Positions 19,453 to 26,737 of a stretch of DNA of 64,000 nt are shown piece after piece. Below the pieces are notes generated by a model, which searched no databases, had not been told where the DNA came from, and saw only the letters and a list, made by a program, of their open reading frames with translations. Every line of letters starts with the position of its first letter. Positions within the stretch are counted from its first letter, which is position 1. Origin of the DNA: Promicromonospora sp. MEB111 (GTDB taxonomy: Bacteria > Actinomycetota > Actinomycetes > Actinomycetales > Cellulomonadaceae); NCBI RefSeq assembly GCF_030209445.1, contig NZ_JARVSD010000010.1:124001-188000 (forward strand), given 5' to 3'. The position numbers and the translations under genes are program-made.

Positions 19453-20231
19453 GGCGGCATGCCGGGTGGTCCTGGGGCGGCCTGGTCGTCGTCGCGCTCG
19501 GGCTGGCCTCGAACCTGGCCCTGGCGTTCGTGCCGGACGTCGTGCCCGACCAGGCGGCTCAGGTCGTCGTCTACTGCATGACGGCGGTGGTGGTCGTCGT
19601 GGCGCCCCTGTGGGTGTACCGCGAGGTCGTCGAGTCGTCGCGCCGCCTGGAGGAGGAACGGCGCCGGATGCGGGGCATCGAGGCGGTGGGTGGCGATCGG
19701 AGCCGGGAGGTCGACACCCGGCAGGTGTGGGGGTCCGCGCAGGAGCGAGTGCTCTGCTTCGGGTTCGGGCTGACGGAGATCTCCACGGACCGGGACCGCG
19801 TCGAGGCTGCGTTGGAGAGGGGCGTGCAGATCGACTTCGTCATGGTCGATCCGGCGTGGCTGCGTGAACGAGCCCAGCTTCGGGATCTGATGGATGTCTT
19901 CTACGACGAGGAGGAATTTGTCGCTCGCGCCGAGAGGGCGCACTCATCGCTCGTGAGGCTCGCAGAACATCACGACGGCAGCGCCGGCGAGGGGATGGTG
20001 CGGGTGCATACGTACCGGTCGTGGGTGCAGCACAGCGCGACGATCGCGGATCCTTGGTCCGAAGAGCCGAAGGGATACATCGAGTTCCACGTGTTCCGGC
20101 GGCGCCGGAGCTGGTTCAGGCTGGTCGCCTCGGGGTTCGAAGGGGCCGGCGGAGACCAGCCGTACATGTCGCACATCCTGCGAGAGGCGGATCGCCTGCT
20201 CGGATACCGGCTGGTTGAGGCGGGGGGATGA
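19449..20231 (+). CDS. Two-helix membrane protein with shared unassigned cytoplasmic domain (paralog B)
   Basis: A 260-residue paralog of the preceding protein: membrane helices at about 8-27 and 37-56, a short basic coiled coil (SSRRLEEERRRMRG), then the common domain with CFGFGLT, VMVDPAWL, VFYDEEEF, VHTYRSWVQHS, TIADP and GYIEFHVF. The GTG start overlaps the previous stop by 4 bp and its own stop overlaps the next ATG, so all three are translated as a unit. The second half of the gene is visibly less GC-biased at third positions than core genes in the window, which suggests acquisition. Confidence 0.8.
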   Translation: MRRHAGWSWGGLVVVALGLASNLALAFVPDVVPDQAAQVVVYCMTAVVVVVAPLWVYREVVESSRRLEEERRRMRGIEAVGGDRSREVDTRQVWGSAQERVLCFGFGLTEISTDRDRVEAALERGVQIDFVMVDPAWLRERAQLRDLMDVFYDEEEFVARAERAHSSLVRLAEHHDGSAGEGMVRVHTYRSWVQHSATIADPWSEEPKGYIEFHVFRRRRSWFRLVASGFEGAGGDQPYMSHILREADRLLGYRLVEAGG

Positions 20232-21118
20232 GGGCGGGAAGCGAGCGTTGGCCGGTCACCGGCCGGCGGACGCGTGAGACGGGCCGGACATGGACGGGTG
20301 GCGGGCTGCTGGTTGTCGTCCTCGGCGTATCCGCCAATCTGCTGCTGACCTTTGCGCCTGACGTCGTCCCGGCGTGGGTCGCGAGCGCGGTGGTCGTGTG
20401 CACGTCGGCGACTCTTGTCCTGGTGGCCGTTGCCGTGCTCGTCCAACGGCTCCGACAGGCTTCGGACGCCGAGGCGGCGGCCGCCCGCGCCGTGAGGGAG
20501 GCGGAAGCCAGGCGGCGAGAGCTGCGCGGTGTCGTGTCCGCGGGAAAGGAGCGCGTCCGAGGGGCCGAGTTCTCGGAAACCCTGCTCGGAGCTCGCGAGA
20601 GGCTGATCATTCACGGCGTGGGGATGACGCAGGTCTCGCGCGAGGTGGACCTGATCCGGACGGCGGCTCTGGGCGGGCTCGAGATTCACATCGTGATGGT
20701 CGACCCGCGGTGGTTGCGGAGGAGCTGGGGCATGGCAGGTGTCCTGGAGCGCTACTACGACAACCCGCACATAGTGGCGCAGGCCGAGAAGTCGCACCGG
20801 GACATCGGCGCCATGGCGCGGGAGGTCAATGCCGAGTGCGACGACGAGCGTGTGCGGGTGCACACGTATCGTGCGATCTCTCCGTTCGGCGCGACGATCG
20901 CCGAGCCGGGGACGCCGGAGGTGAACGGTCTGATCGAGTTCCACGTCACCGGCCGCTTGCCACGGCGTATCCGGTTCGGCGTCGCGTACTACCAGGATGA
21001 TGCGCGAGACCGGTCGGTCGTGTCGCAGATCATCGACTCGATCTCCGATCTGAGCGGCTACGACTTCACCGCGGCCGGTCCGGTTCGTTCACGTGGCGGC
21101 GCCGAGCAAACACCGTGA
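20228..21118 (+). CDS. Two-helix membrane protein with shared unassigned cytoplasmic domain (paralog C)
   Basis: The third paralog, 296 residues, has a longer basic N-terminus (about 1-24), membrane helices at about 25-45 and 50-72, an alanine/arginine-rich coiled coil (75-105) and the common domain with IHGVGMT, VMVDPRWL, YYDNPHIV, VHTYRAISPFG, TIAEP and GLIEFHV. It is the most divergent copy: the first glycine motif is HGVG rather than FGFG. Its 3' end overlaps the convergent methyltransferase by 53 bp, so the two transcripts are antisense at their ends. Confidence 0.8.
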   Translation: MRAGSERWPVTGRRTRETGRTWTGGGLLVVVLGVSANLLLTFAPDVVPAWVASAVVVCTSATLVLVAVAVLVQRLRQASDAEAAAARAVREAEARRRELRGVVSAGKERVRGAEFSETLLGARERLIIHGVGMTQVSREVDLIRTAALGGLEIHIVMVDPRWLRRSWGMAGVLERYYDNPHIVAQAEKSHRDIGAMAREVNAECDDERVRVHTYRAISPFGATIAEPGTPEVNGLIEFHVTGRLPRRIRFGVAYYQDDARDRSVVSQIIDSISDLSGYDFTAAGPVRSRGGAEQTP

Positions 21119-21830
21119 GCCAGGGCTTGCCCCGCATGTCTGCGGTGAGCAGGTCGGTGATCACGAATGCGTCTCCTGCGGTATCCCGAACGAGACTGAG
21201 AAAGTCGTCCTTCGGATAGTGGCCGCGCCATCGTTCCACGGCGGTCCCGTTCATCCGGGTCTTGGCAAAGAAGTTCTCATCGCGGATGTCCTCGATCGTG
21301 GTCGAGAAGAGGGCCATGCCTCCCGTGGCAACAAGGCCCAGTGCTCGACGCACGACGTCTTCGTCCGCGGGCTTCGGAAAGAGATGGACGAAGGCATTGG
21401 CCACGACCAGCTCGAACTTCCGGTCGAGTGACGCTGCTTCACCGGCGGCATCGAAGAACTCGCCGCCGAGGAACTCGCCTTCCACGAACCTCGGCCGGGG
21501 GCCGCGCGGGCGCGGTGTGCTCCTTGCGCGTGCGAGATCGATCATGCGGGAGGAGAAATCGACGGCGGTCACGGTGTACCCACGCCTCGCCAGCAAGAAC
21601 GCGTGGGCGCCGTCGGCGCAGCCGATGTCGAGGGCATGTCCCGCCGCGGCGGGTCTCAGGGGCGTACCTCGCCAGGGGTCCCGCAACCATTGCGCTGCGT
21701 GCCGCAGACGTTGGGCCGACGTCTCCTGGTAATGGTCGGCAAGTGCCTGGTACGCGTTGAGGTTTGCATCGAGCACGGAGGCGAGGTCTGGCCGGAGCGC
21801 GACGAATGCGCTCGTTGTCACGGCCGACAT
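21066..21830 (-). CDS. Class I SAM-dependent methyltransferase (paralog 1)
   Basis: A 254-residue Rossmann-fold methyltransferase: motif I ALDIGCADGAHAFLLARRG, motif II VTAVDFSSRMIDLARA, and the later VANAFVHLFP and GGMALFSTT strands. The N-terminal helical cap (NLNAYQALADHYQETSAQRL) and the C-terminal RWRGHYPKDDFLSLVRD match the methyltransferase at 22791-23561 closely, so the two are duplicates. The substrate is unknown; the fold class covers small molecules and proteins. ATG 21830 has AGGAG six bases upstream. It is divergent from the metallophosphoesterase and overlaps the membrane operon convergently. Confidence 0.85.
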   Translation of the reverse strand: MSAVTTSAFVALRPDLASVLDANLNAYQALADHYQETSAQRLRHAAQWLRDPWRGTPLRPAAAGHALDIGCADGAHAFLLARRGYTVTAVDFSSRMIDLARARSTPRPRGPRPRFVEGEFLGGEFFDAAGEAASLDRKFELVVANAFVHLFPKPADEDVVRRALGLVATGGMALFSTTIEDIRDENFFAKTRMNGTAVERWRGHYPKDDFLSLVRDTAGDAFVITDLLTADMRGKPWLTVFARRRHVNEPDRPR

Positions 21831-21891
21831 GCGGCTCCTAGGGCACGGGGATGCATGAACGGGGCGTGTCCGCCGGAATGGTGCGGGCACT

Positions 21892-21954
21892 GGGAATGTG
21901 GCCAGATGTGGCCACACGGATCTTGGCAGATCTTCTGTGAAGATGCACATTCCC
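21892..21954. promoter_or_regulatory. Nested inverted and direct repeats in a divergent promoter region
   Basis: Between the methyltransferase and the metallophosphoesterase, GGGAATGTG (21892-21900) and CACATTCCC (21946-21954) form a 9-bp inverted repeat. Inside lie two direct copies of ATGTGGCCA ten bases apart (21896 and 21906), the palindrome TGTGGCCACA, and a small hairpin ATCTTC/GAAGAT (21930-21944). The layout suggests binding of one or more regulators controlling both divergent genes. Confidence 0.5.
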
Positions 21955-22025
21955 GCTCGGTGGAGTGAACGGTTGGCCGAGGTGATGTCGGCGCGCGGGG
22001 ATCGGGATGTGGCACTATCCAGGGC

Positions 22026-22778
22026 GTGCCTTTAGAGCGGATTGCCCTGATCAGTGATGTCCATGGCAACCTCACCGCACTCGATGCCGTGCTCGACGAC
22101 ATCGAGTCACGTGGGATCGACCGGATCATCAACCTTGGCGACCTCGTCGGAAAGGGGCCACGGGGAAGCGAGGTGGTCGACCGCTGCGACAAGGCGTGTG
22201 ACATCAACATCCGGGGCAACTGGGACGACCACCTACCGGTGTGGAGCGACGAGTCGTCCCCCGAGATGATCTGGTGGCGCGACGAGCTGCGCGAGGACCA
22301 GCGCGACTGGCTCCGGGCACTGCCGCTGAGCCACGATCTGCTGATCAGTGGACGGCACATCAGGCTGTTTCACGCGTCCGCGACGAGCCCGCACGTACGC
22401 GTGCACGCCCACCACACGACCGAAGAGTTCGAGGGGATGTTCGTCAACACGCCGATGACGGGCGGCGGGGTGCGGCCGTCGATGGTGGGCTACGGCGACA
22501 TCCACGACGCTTTCGTCGAGGTGGAGCGTGGCCGGACGCTCTTCAACGTCGGGAGCGTCGGCAACCCTCTGGACGAGCCGATCCCCAGCTACGCGATTCT
22601 CGAGGGGCTGGTCGGCGAGCCGGAGCCGGCAGCTTTCGGGCTGCAGTTCGTTCGCGTGCCCTACGACATCGAGGCGGAGATCGATGCGGCCGCAAAGCTG
22701 GGCATGCCGGAGCTGGGGCCCTACGCGATCGAGCTGCGGACGGCTGTGTATCGCGGGCTGCGTGGCCCGACAGGCTGA
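22026..22778 (+). CDS. Metallophosphoesterase (calcineurin-like)
   Basis: A 250-residue enzyme with the complete two-metal signature: ISDVHGNLTALDAVL, NLGDLVGKGPRG, IRGNWDDH, a histidine pair in LFHASATSPHVRVHAHH and NVGSVGNPLDEP. It belongs with YfcE/diadenosine-polyphosphate-phosphatase-like bacterial phosphodiesterases; the substrate cannot be named. The GTG start at 22026 follows CACTAT by seven bases with no Shine-Dalgarno, so it may be leaderless. It sits between two paralogous methyltransferase genes on the other strand, ending 12 bp from the second one. Confidence 0.88.
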   Translation: MPLERIALISDVHGNLTALDAVLDDIESRGIDRIINLGDLVGKGPRGSEVVDRCDKACDINIRGNWDDHLPVWSDESSPEMIWWRDELREDQRDWLRALPLSHDLLISGRHIRLFHASATSPHVRVHAHHTTEEFEGMFVNTPMTGGGVRPSMVGYGDIHDAFVEVERGRTLFNVGSVGNPLDEPIPSYAILEGLVGEPEPAAFGLQFVRVPYDIEAEIDAAAKLGMPELGPYAIELRTAVYRGLRGPTG

Positions 22779-22790
22779 GAAGGGGCGCGA

Positions 22791-23561
22791 TCAGGCCGGC
22801 CGGTTCACGACGACGTCGACCCAGAGCTTGCCTTCGACGTCCGGGTCGACGACGACCCAGGGCTGGACCGGAACCCTCGCGCCGTACACGTCGCGGGCGG
22901 CCTCGCGCACGAGCCAGACGAAGTGCTCGAGGGTGTAGTGGTTCCGCCAGCGTGGGGCGACCTGTCCGTTCGCCCCGGTCTTGAGCTCGAGGCCCTGCCG
23001 GTTGGCTGTGGCGGCCGTCGTCGAGATCAGGGCGGTGCCGCCAGGGGCGACGTGGCCGAGCACCTTGCGCACGGCGTCGTCGTCGGCCTCGGGTGGGAAG
23101 AGGTGGACGAAGGCCGTGGCGAGCACGAGGTGGAAGCGTCTGCCTTCGAGCGAGGCGGCCGCGCCGCCCTCGTCGGTGTAGCGACCGGCCAGGAACTCGC
23201 CGTGCAGGAGCGAGGGCTTGTTCGGCAGGGTGGGGTCGGACATGAGCTCACGCGCGGCGGAGATCATCGGAGCGGAGAAGTCCACCCCCGTCACGCTGTA
23301 CCCGAGCATGGACAGGACCCGGGAGTGGGTGCCGTCCGCACAGCCCACGTCGAGAGCCGTCGGCTGCTCCGGTCCGGTGATCTCCGGTACTCGTTTGGAG
23401 AGCCACTTCTTGGCGTTCTCTTGGCGGATGTCGGTTGTGCCCTTGTATGTTCCGGCGAGCAGATCGTATGCGGCGCGGTTGATATCAAGAATTGCCTCGA
23501 GATCCGGCGGCCTGCTACTGACTGCTGGAATCAGTGCGGACACTGCGGACGGCGCGGCCAT
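22791..23561 (-). CDS. Class I SAM-dependent methyltransferase (paralog 2)
   Basis: A 256-residue duplicate of the methyltransferase at 21066-21830: motif I ALDVGCADGTHSRVLSMLG, motif II VTGVDFSAPMISAARE, LATAFVHLFPPEADDDAVRK and GGTALISTT. The N-terminal cap (NRAAYDLLAGTYKGTTDIRQ) is also conserved. ATG 23561 has GAGGGGG just upstream. A 15-bp palindrome GGATCG-TTT-CGATCC at 23582-23596 lies in its promoter region and is a likely operator. Codon use is less GC-rich than in the core genes of the window. Confidence 0.85.
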   Translation of the reverse strand: MAAPSAVSALIPAVSSRPPDLEAILDINRAAYDLLAGTYKGTTDIRQENAKKWLSKRVPEITGPEQPTALDVGCADGTHSRVLSMLGYSVTGVDFSAPMISAARELMSDPTLPNKPSLLHGEFLAGRYTDEGGAAASLEGRRFHLVLATAFVHLFPPEADDDAVRKVLGHVAPGGTALISTTAATANRQGLELKTGANGQVAPRWRNHYTLEHFVWLVREAARDVYGARVPVQPWVVVDPDVEGKLWVDVVVNRPA

Positions 23562-23814
23562 CCATCCCCCTCGCGCGCGATGGATCGTTTCGATCCGCCA
23601 TTTGACAGGAAACACGCCGAGTGCCACGTCGGGACCGGCCGAATGGCGCTTATCGTGTCACAACTTCCGAGCGCTTGCTTTCACATGTTCCTCCCGCCGT
23701 GCGTGAGGAATTATCGGGACCCTGTCTCGGCCGGAGAAAAGAATCACCGTCCAATATCGAAACTCGCACCGATTCGACTGGACTCGGGGCACCGGAACGC
23801 GCAAGACTTGAGGT
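23562..23814. promoter_or_regulatory. Divergent promoter region with a 15-bp palindrome
   Basis: No gene is supported. GGATCG-TTT-CGATCC at 23582-23596 is a perfect palindrome with a 3-bp centre, about 20 bp upstream of the methyltransferase start, well placed for a repressor. A TTGACA follows at 23602-23607 on the plus strand but has no matching -10 at 17 bp. The rest is unremarkable, moderately AT-rich sequence. Confidence 0.5.
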
Positions 23815-24045
23815 GTGAACGAGATCACAATGGAAGCCGAAGCCGACCGTCCGCACGAGGACCTCACCACGCTCGAAGCCGCGCGGTTGCTGGGAGTCTC
23901 GAAGCTGCACGTCATCGACCTTCTCGAGGCCGGTGAGATCGACTACCACATGGTCGGTGCAGACCTGATGTTCAGCGCCGCGGAGATCGAGTCGTACAAG
24001 TTCGACCGGGAACACCGCGACGCGGAGTCCCTCGTATCCGCATGA
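23815..24045 (+). CDS. Small excisionase/MerR-type HTH DNA-binding protein
   Basis: The 76-residue protein carries a helix-turn-helix of the excisionase family: LTTLEAARLLGVSKLHVIDL then LEAGEIDYHMVGADLMFSA, followed by AEIESYKFDREHR. Such proteins serve as recombination directionality factors, or as DNA-binding antitoxins next to PIN toxins. No integrase, recombinase or toxin gene is adjacent, so it is an orphan. The GTG at 23815 is used; ATG 23830 is an alternative. It closes the accessory-looking segment. Confidence 0.75.
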   Translation: MNEITMEAEADRPHEDLTTLEAARLLGVSKLHVIDLLEAGEIDYHMVGADLMFSAAEIESYKFDREHRDAESLVSA

Positions 24046-24129
24046 CCCCCGCGTCGCGGACGACGCCCTGGCGTATCCGCTGACGCAGTGCGTGTGCCGC
24101 GAACTTGCGACGCCACGCACCTGACGCCT

Positions 24130-24162
24130 GAGCGCACGTTCATCACCTGCGAACGTGCGCTC
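24130..24162. terminator. Hairpin between convergent genes
   Basis: GAGCGCACGTTC (24130-24141) and GAACGTGCGCTC (24151-24162) form a perfect 12-bp stem with a 9-base loop, followed by TTGT on the plus strand. It sits between the convergent HTH and metallophosphoesterase genes and can serve both. Weaker repeats with GACGC and GTGCG cores lie just upstream. Confidence 0.75.
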
Positions 24163-24199
24163 TTGTCATGTCCGGACCGGCCGTGCCCCGGGCCGGCCG

Positions 24200-24832
24200 T
24201 CACGCCCAGGCCAGTGGCTCCAGGTCGCGCGGCCCGTCCGCGATCAGGCCCGCGATCGTCCCGGCCGCGACCGGTCGCCCGCCCCACGCGTCGACGCCGA
24301 CGTTGATCTGCCGCCCGCGCTGCCGCCAGGTGTCGTGCACGTGGCCGTGCACGACCCAGCCGCCCCGGTCCGCGAGCCGGTACTCGACGTACCGGTCCGC
24401 GCCGTGCGAGTCGCCCTCGAAGGGGAAGTGGGACAGCTCGAAGGTATGGCCGTCGGCCGTGACCGGCTCGGGCCGGTCGTGGATCTCTGCGAAGCCCGCG
24501 GCAAGGTAGCGCTCTCGTTCCTTCGCCCGACGCCTCTCGCGGGCCTCGGGCTCGCCCTTGCGCAGGGAGCGGTCGCCCTCCCAGCAGCGGTCGTGGTTGC
24601 CGGGCACGAGGATCTTGCGCCCCGCGAGCCTGCCGATGTTGGTGAGGGACTCGTCGAGGGCGCCGAGGGCGACGTCGCCCAGCACCCACACGGTGTCGTC
24701 GTCGGTGACGGTCTCGTTCCAGAGCTGCACGAGCCGGGCGTCCATGGCTCCCACGCCGGGGAACGGGCGGTCGCAGAACCGGATGATGTTCAGGTGTCCG
24801 AAGTGCAGGTCGGACGTGTAGTACGTAGTCAT
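24200..24832 (-). CDS. Metallophosphoesterase (calcineurin-like, phage-type short form)
   Basis: A 210-residue phosphoesterase: YYTSDLHFGHLNIIRFCDRP, VWVLGDVALG, VPGNHDRCW, ELSHFPFEGD and VVHGHVHDTWR, followed by INVGVDAWGG. The DLHFGHxN start and GVDAW ending are typical of the subgroup also found in phages, acting on nucleotides or RNA ends; the substrate is unknown. It is unrelated in detail to the metallophosphoesterase at 22026. ATG 24832 follows TACGTT by five bases and has no Shine-Dalgarno, so a leaderless transcript is likely. Confidence 0.88.
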   Translation of the reverse strand: MTTYYTSDLHFGHLNIIRFCDRPFPGVGAMDARLVQLWNETVTDDDTVWVLGDVALGALDESLTNIGRLAGRKILVPGNHDRCWEGDRSLRKGEPEARERRRAKERERYLAAGFAEIHDRPEPVTADGHTFELSHFPFEGDSHGADRYVEYRLADRGGWVVHGHVHDTWRQRGRQINVGVDAWGGRPVAAGTIAGLIADGPRDLEPLAWA

Positions 24833-24914
24833 GTCGGAACGTATTCAACCGGTCCCGTGCCGCCGGGGGAACTCAATTCGGCGGCACGGGACCGGTTGGC
24901 CCGGTCGTCGGTGG

Positions 24915-26615
24915 TCAGTGTTCGTAGGTCCAGGTGCAGAGCCCGCCGCTGGCGGTGTAGCTCACCTTGTCGACCTCGTTGCCGAGCCAGCCCTGCACGA
25001 TGCCGTCGTAGCGGGTGGCCGTGATGTAGTCGCCCTTCGGGATGGTGACGGTCTTGCTCGGGTGCGTCAGCGAGTAGACGCTGCACTCGGGGTCGTCGCC
25101 CTCCGCGATGTACTCGCAGTCGTCGCACGCCTCGATCTTGACGACGCCGGTCGCGGGCCCGGTGTAGACCATCTCGAACTCGTCGGGGCTGTAGTTGTAG
25201 ACGGTCAGCGTGATCGTGCCCTCGGGCTCGTCACGGGCCGGCACCTTGACTCCCGCCTTGGGGTCCACCAGGGCGATGCCCGCGGCGATCTGGACCCGCT
25301 CGGCGTACTCGGCCTCCTTGGCCCTCGGGTACGACTCGAGCAGGCCGGCCATGTTCTGGGCCGACGCCGCGTACTGCCGCCGTTCGAGCTGCTGCACGCC
25401 GCACTTCAGCAGCCCGGCCGGCACCTTCGTGCGTGCCTCGTCCGCCAGGGCGCTGACCTTGCCCGAGTCGAACCCCGCGAGAAAACCCGTCGACCCCGTC
25501 ACGTGCTCCGTGTCGTCGCAGCCGTCCTTGCCGGCCAGGTCCTTGAGCAGCTCGTCCCGCCACTTCTCGAGGTCGCCGGGCAGGGCGGCGGCCGGGTCGC
25601 TGACCGGGTGGTCGACCAGGAGCTCGGTGAGGTACTTCTTCGCGGTGGGGAACTGGCCGAGGTCGGCGGAGCGGATCCCGCAGTCGTGCAGGGCGTCGGG
25701 CACCTCGGCCTCGGCGACACCTTGCAGCGGCCCGGGGGTGCCCGGCTCGGCGAAGTGCCGCACCACGGTCAGCGCGTTGCACGCGTCCTTGCCCTTGGCC
25801 TGCGTGTACAAGTCGTCGACGAGCCCGGGGACCCGGTCGGCGGCGCGGGTGCCGGGGTGCTCGTCCGCCGTCCGCACGTACATCGCGTACGCGGCGTCGT
25901 ACTCGTCCCGGAACGGCCCGAACACCGGGCCCGCGGACTCCAGGCTCTGCGCCGCCTGGTCGAGGTCGTAGGCGAGGTACTCCTCCAGCACCTCGTGCTG
26001 GGTCACCACGTACCCGGCGCTCAGCAGCGGCACGACGGCGAGCGTCGCCCACGCGACCCGGCCGGCGGCCCTCGGCGTCCAGACCGTCCGCTTCCGGGTC
26101 GCGCGCCGAGCCCGCCGTCGGGCGAGGAGCGCGGCGTCCAGGGCGAACAGCGCGAGCGCGCCCACGTAACCCACCGCCCACCAGGCGGCGATCGGCTCGC
26201 GCCCGATCGGCAGCGCGACCCAGGCGAGGCCCGCGGTCGCCGCCAGGGCGACGGCCAGGCGGATCCACGCCCGCAGGTGCAGGTAGCCCAGCCCGAGGCC
26301 GCTCAGGTTGAGCAGCGCGGCCGTCAGCGGGCGGGCCGACGGCGGCAGGTCGCCCGCGTGCGCGGGCTCGTCGGGCGCTCCGGTCGGGCCGCCCGGCTCG
26401 TCCGCCCCGGGCGTCCCTTCAGGCGTCGCGGCGGATGACGTCTCGGGCGCTGCGCCGGACGAGGCAGGTGCAGGCGCCGCCCCCGGGACGGCAGCCCGGG
26501 CCGCTGCCTCGGACAGCAGCTCGGAGACGGTCTCGTCGGTCGTGTCGGGCTGTTCGGACGTCGCGCCGGACGGTTCCTCGGCCGAGGCCTTCGCCGGTGC
26601 GCTATCGGTGCTCAT
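24915..26615 (-). CDS. Large membrane protein with disordered N-terminus and extracytoplasmic TPR-like domain
   Basis: A 566-residue protein of unknown function. Residues 1-95 are a Ser/Ala/Pro/Glu-rich disordered tail; then about four membrane helices (roughly 97-215, including GLGLGYLHLRAWIRLAVALA and VGYVGALALFALDAALLARR). The remaining 350 residues are extracytoplasmic, with helical repeat-like segments each containing a cysteine (KDACNAL, HDCGIRS, KDGCDDT, LKCGVQQ) and a C-terminal beta domain with KIEACDDCEY. The paired cysteines suggest disulfides. ATG 26615 has TAGCAT eight bases upstream (leaderless). Divergent from the MocR-type regulator. Confidence 0.65.
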   Translation of the reverse strand: MSTDSAPAKASAEEPSGATSEQPDTTDETVSELLSEAAARAAVPGAAPAPASSGAAPETSSAATPEGTPGADEPGGPTGAPDEPAHAGDLPPSARPLTAALLNLSGLGLGYLHLRAWIRLAVALAATAGLAWVALPIGREPIAAWWAVGYVGALALFALDAALLARRRARRATRKRTVWTPRAAGRVAWATLAVVPLLSAGYVVTQHEVLEEYLAYDLDQAAQSLESAGPVFGPFRDEYDAAYAMYVRTADEHPGTRAADRVPGLVDDLYTQAKGKDACNALTVVRHFAEPGTPGPLQGVAEAEVPDALHDCGIRSADLGQFPTAKKYLTELLVDHPVSDPAAALPGDLEKWRDELLKDLAGKDGCDDTEHVTGSTGFLAGFDSGKVSALADEARTKVPAGLLKCGVQQLERRQYAASAQNMAGLLESYPRAKEAEYAERVQIAAGIALVDPKAGVKVPARDEPEGTITLTVYNYSPDEFEMVYTGPATGVVKIEACDDCEYIAEGDDPECSVYSLTHPSKTVTIPKGDYITATRYDGIVQGWLGNEVDKVSYTASGGLCTWTYEH

Positions 26616-26737
26616 ACGCCCGGATGCTAGGTCCGACGGCCGGGCGAAAAGCCCGAAAACGCCTGGTTGGCCGGGTGATTTGTTCGCTGAGTCCGAACTG
26701 TGACGAGCCGGCCCGCCCGATGCGCCATGATCGGCAG

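Noticed and set aside
23621-23818. 65-codon plus-strand frame in the spacer before the HTH gene
   Set aside because: No domain, no start signal, and it overlaps the palindromic regulatory region; probably noise.
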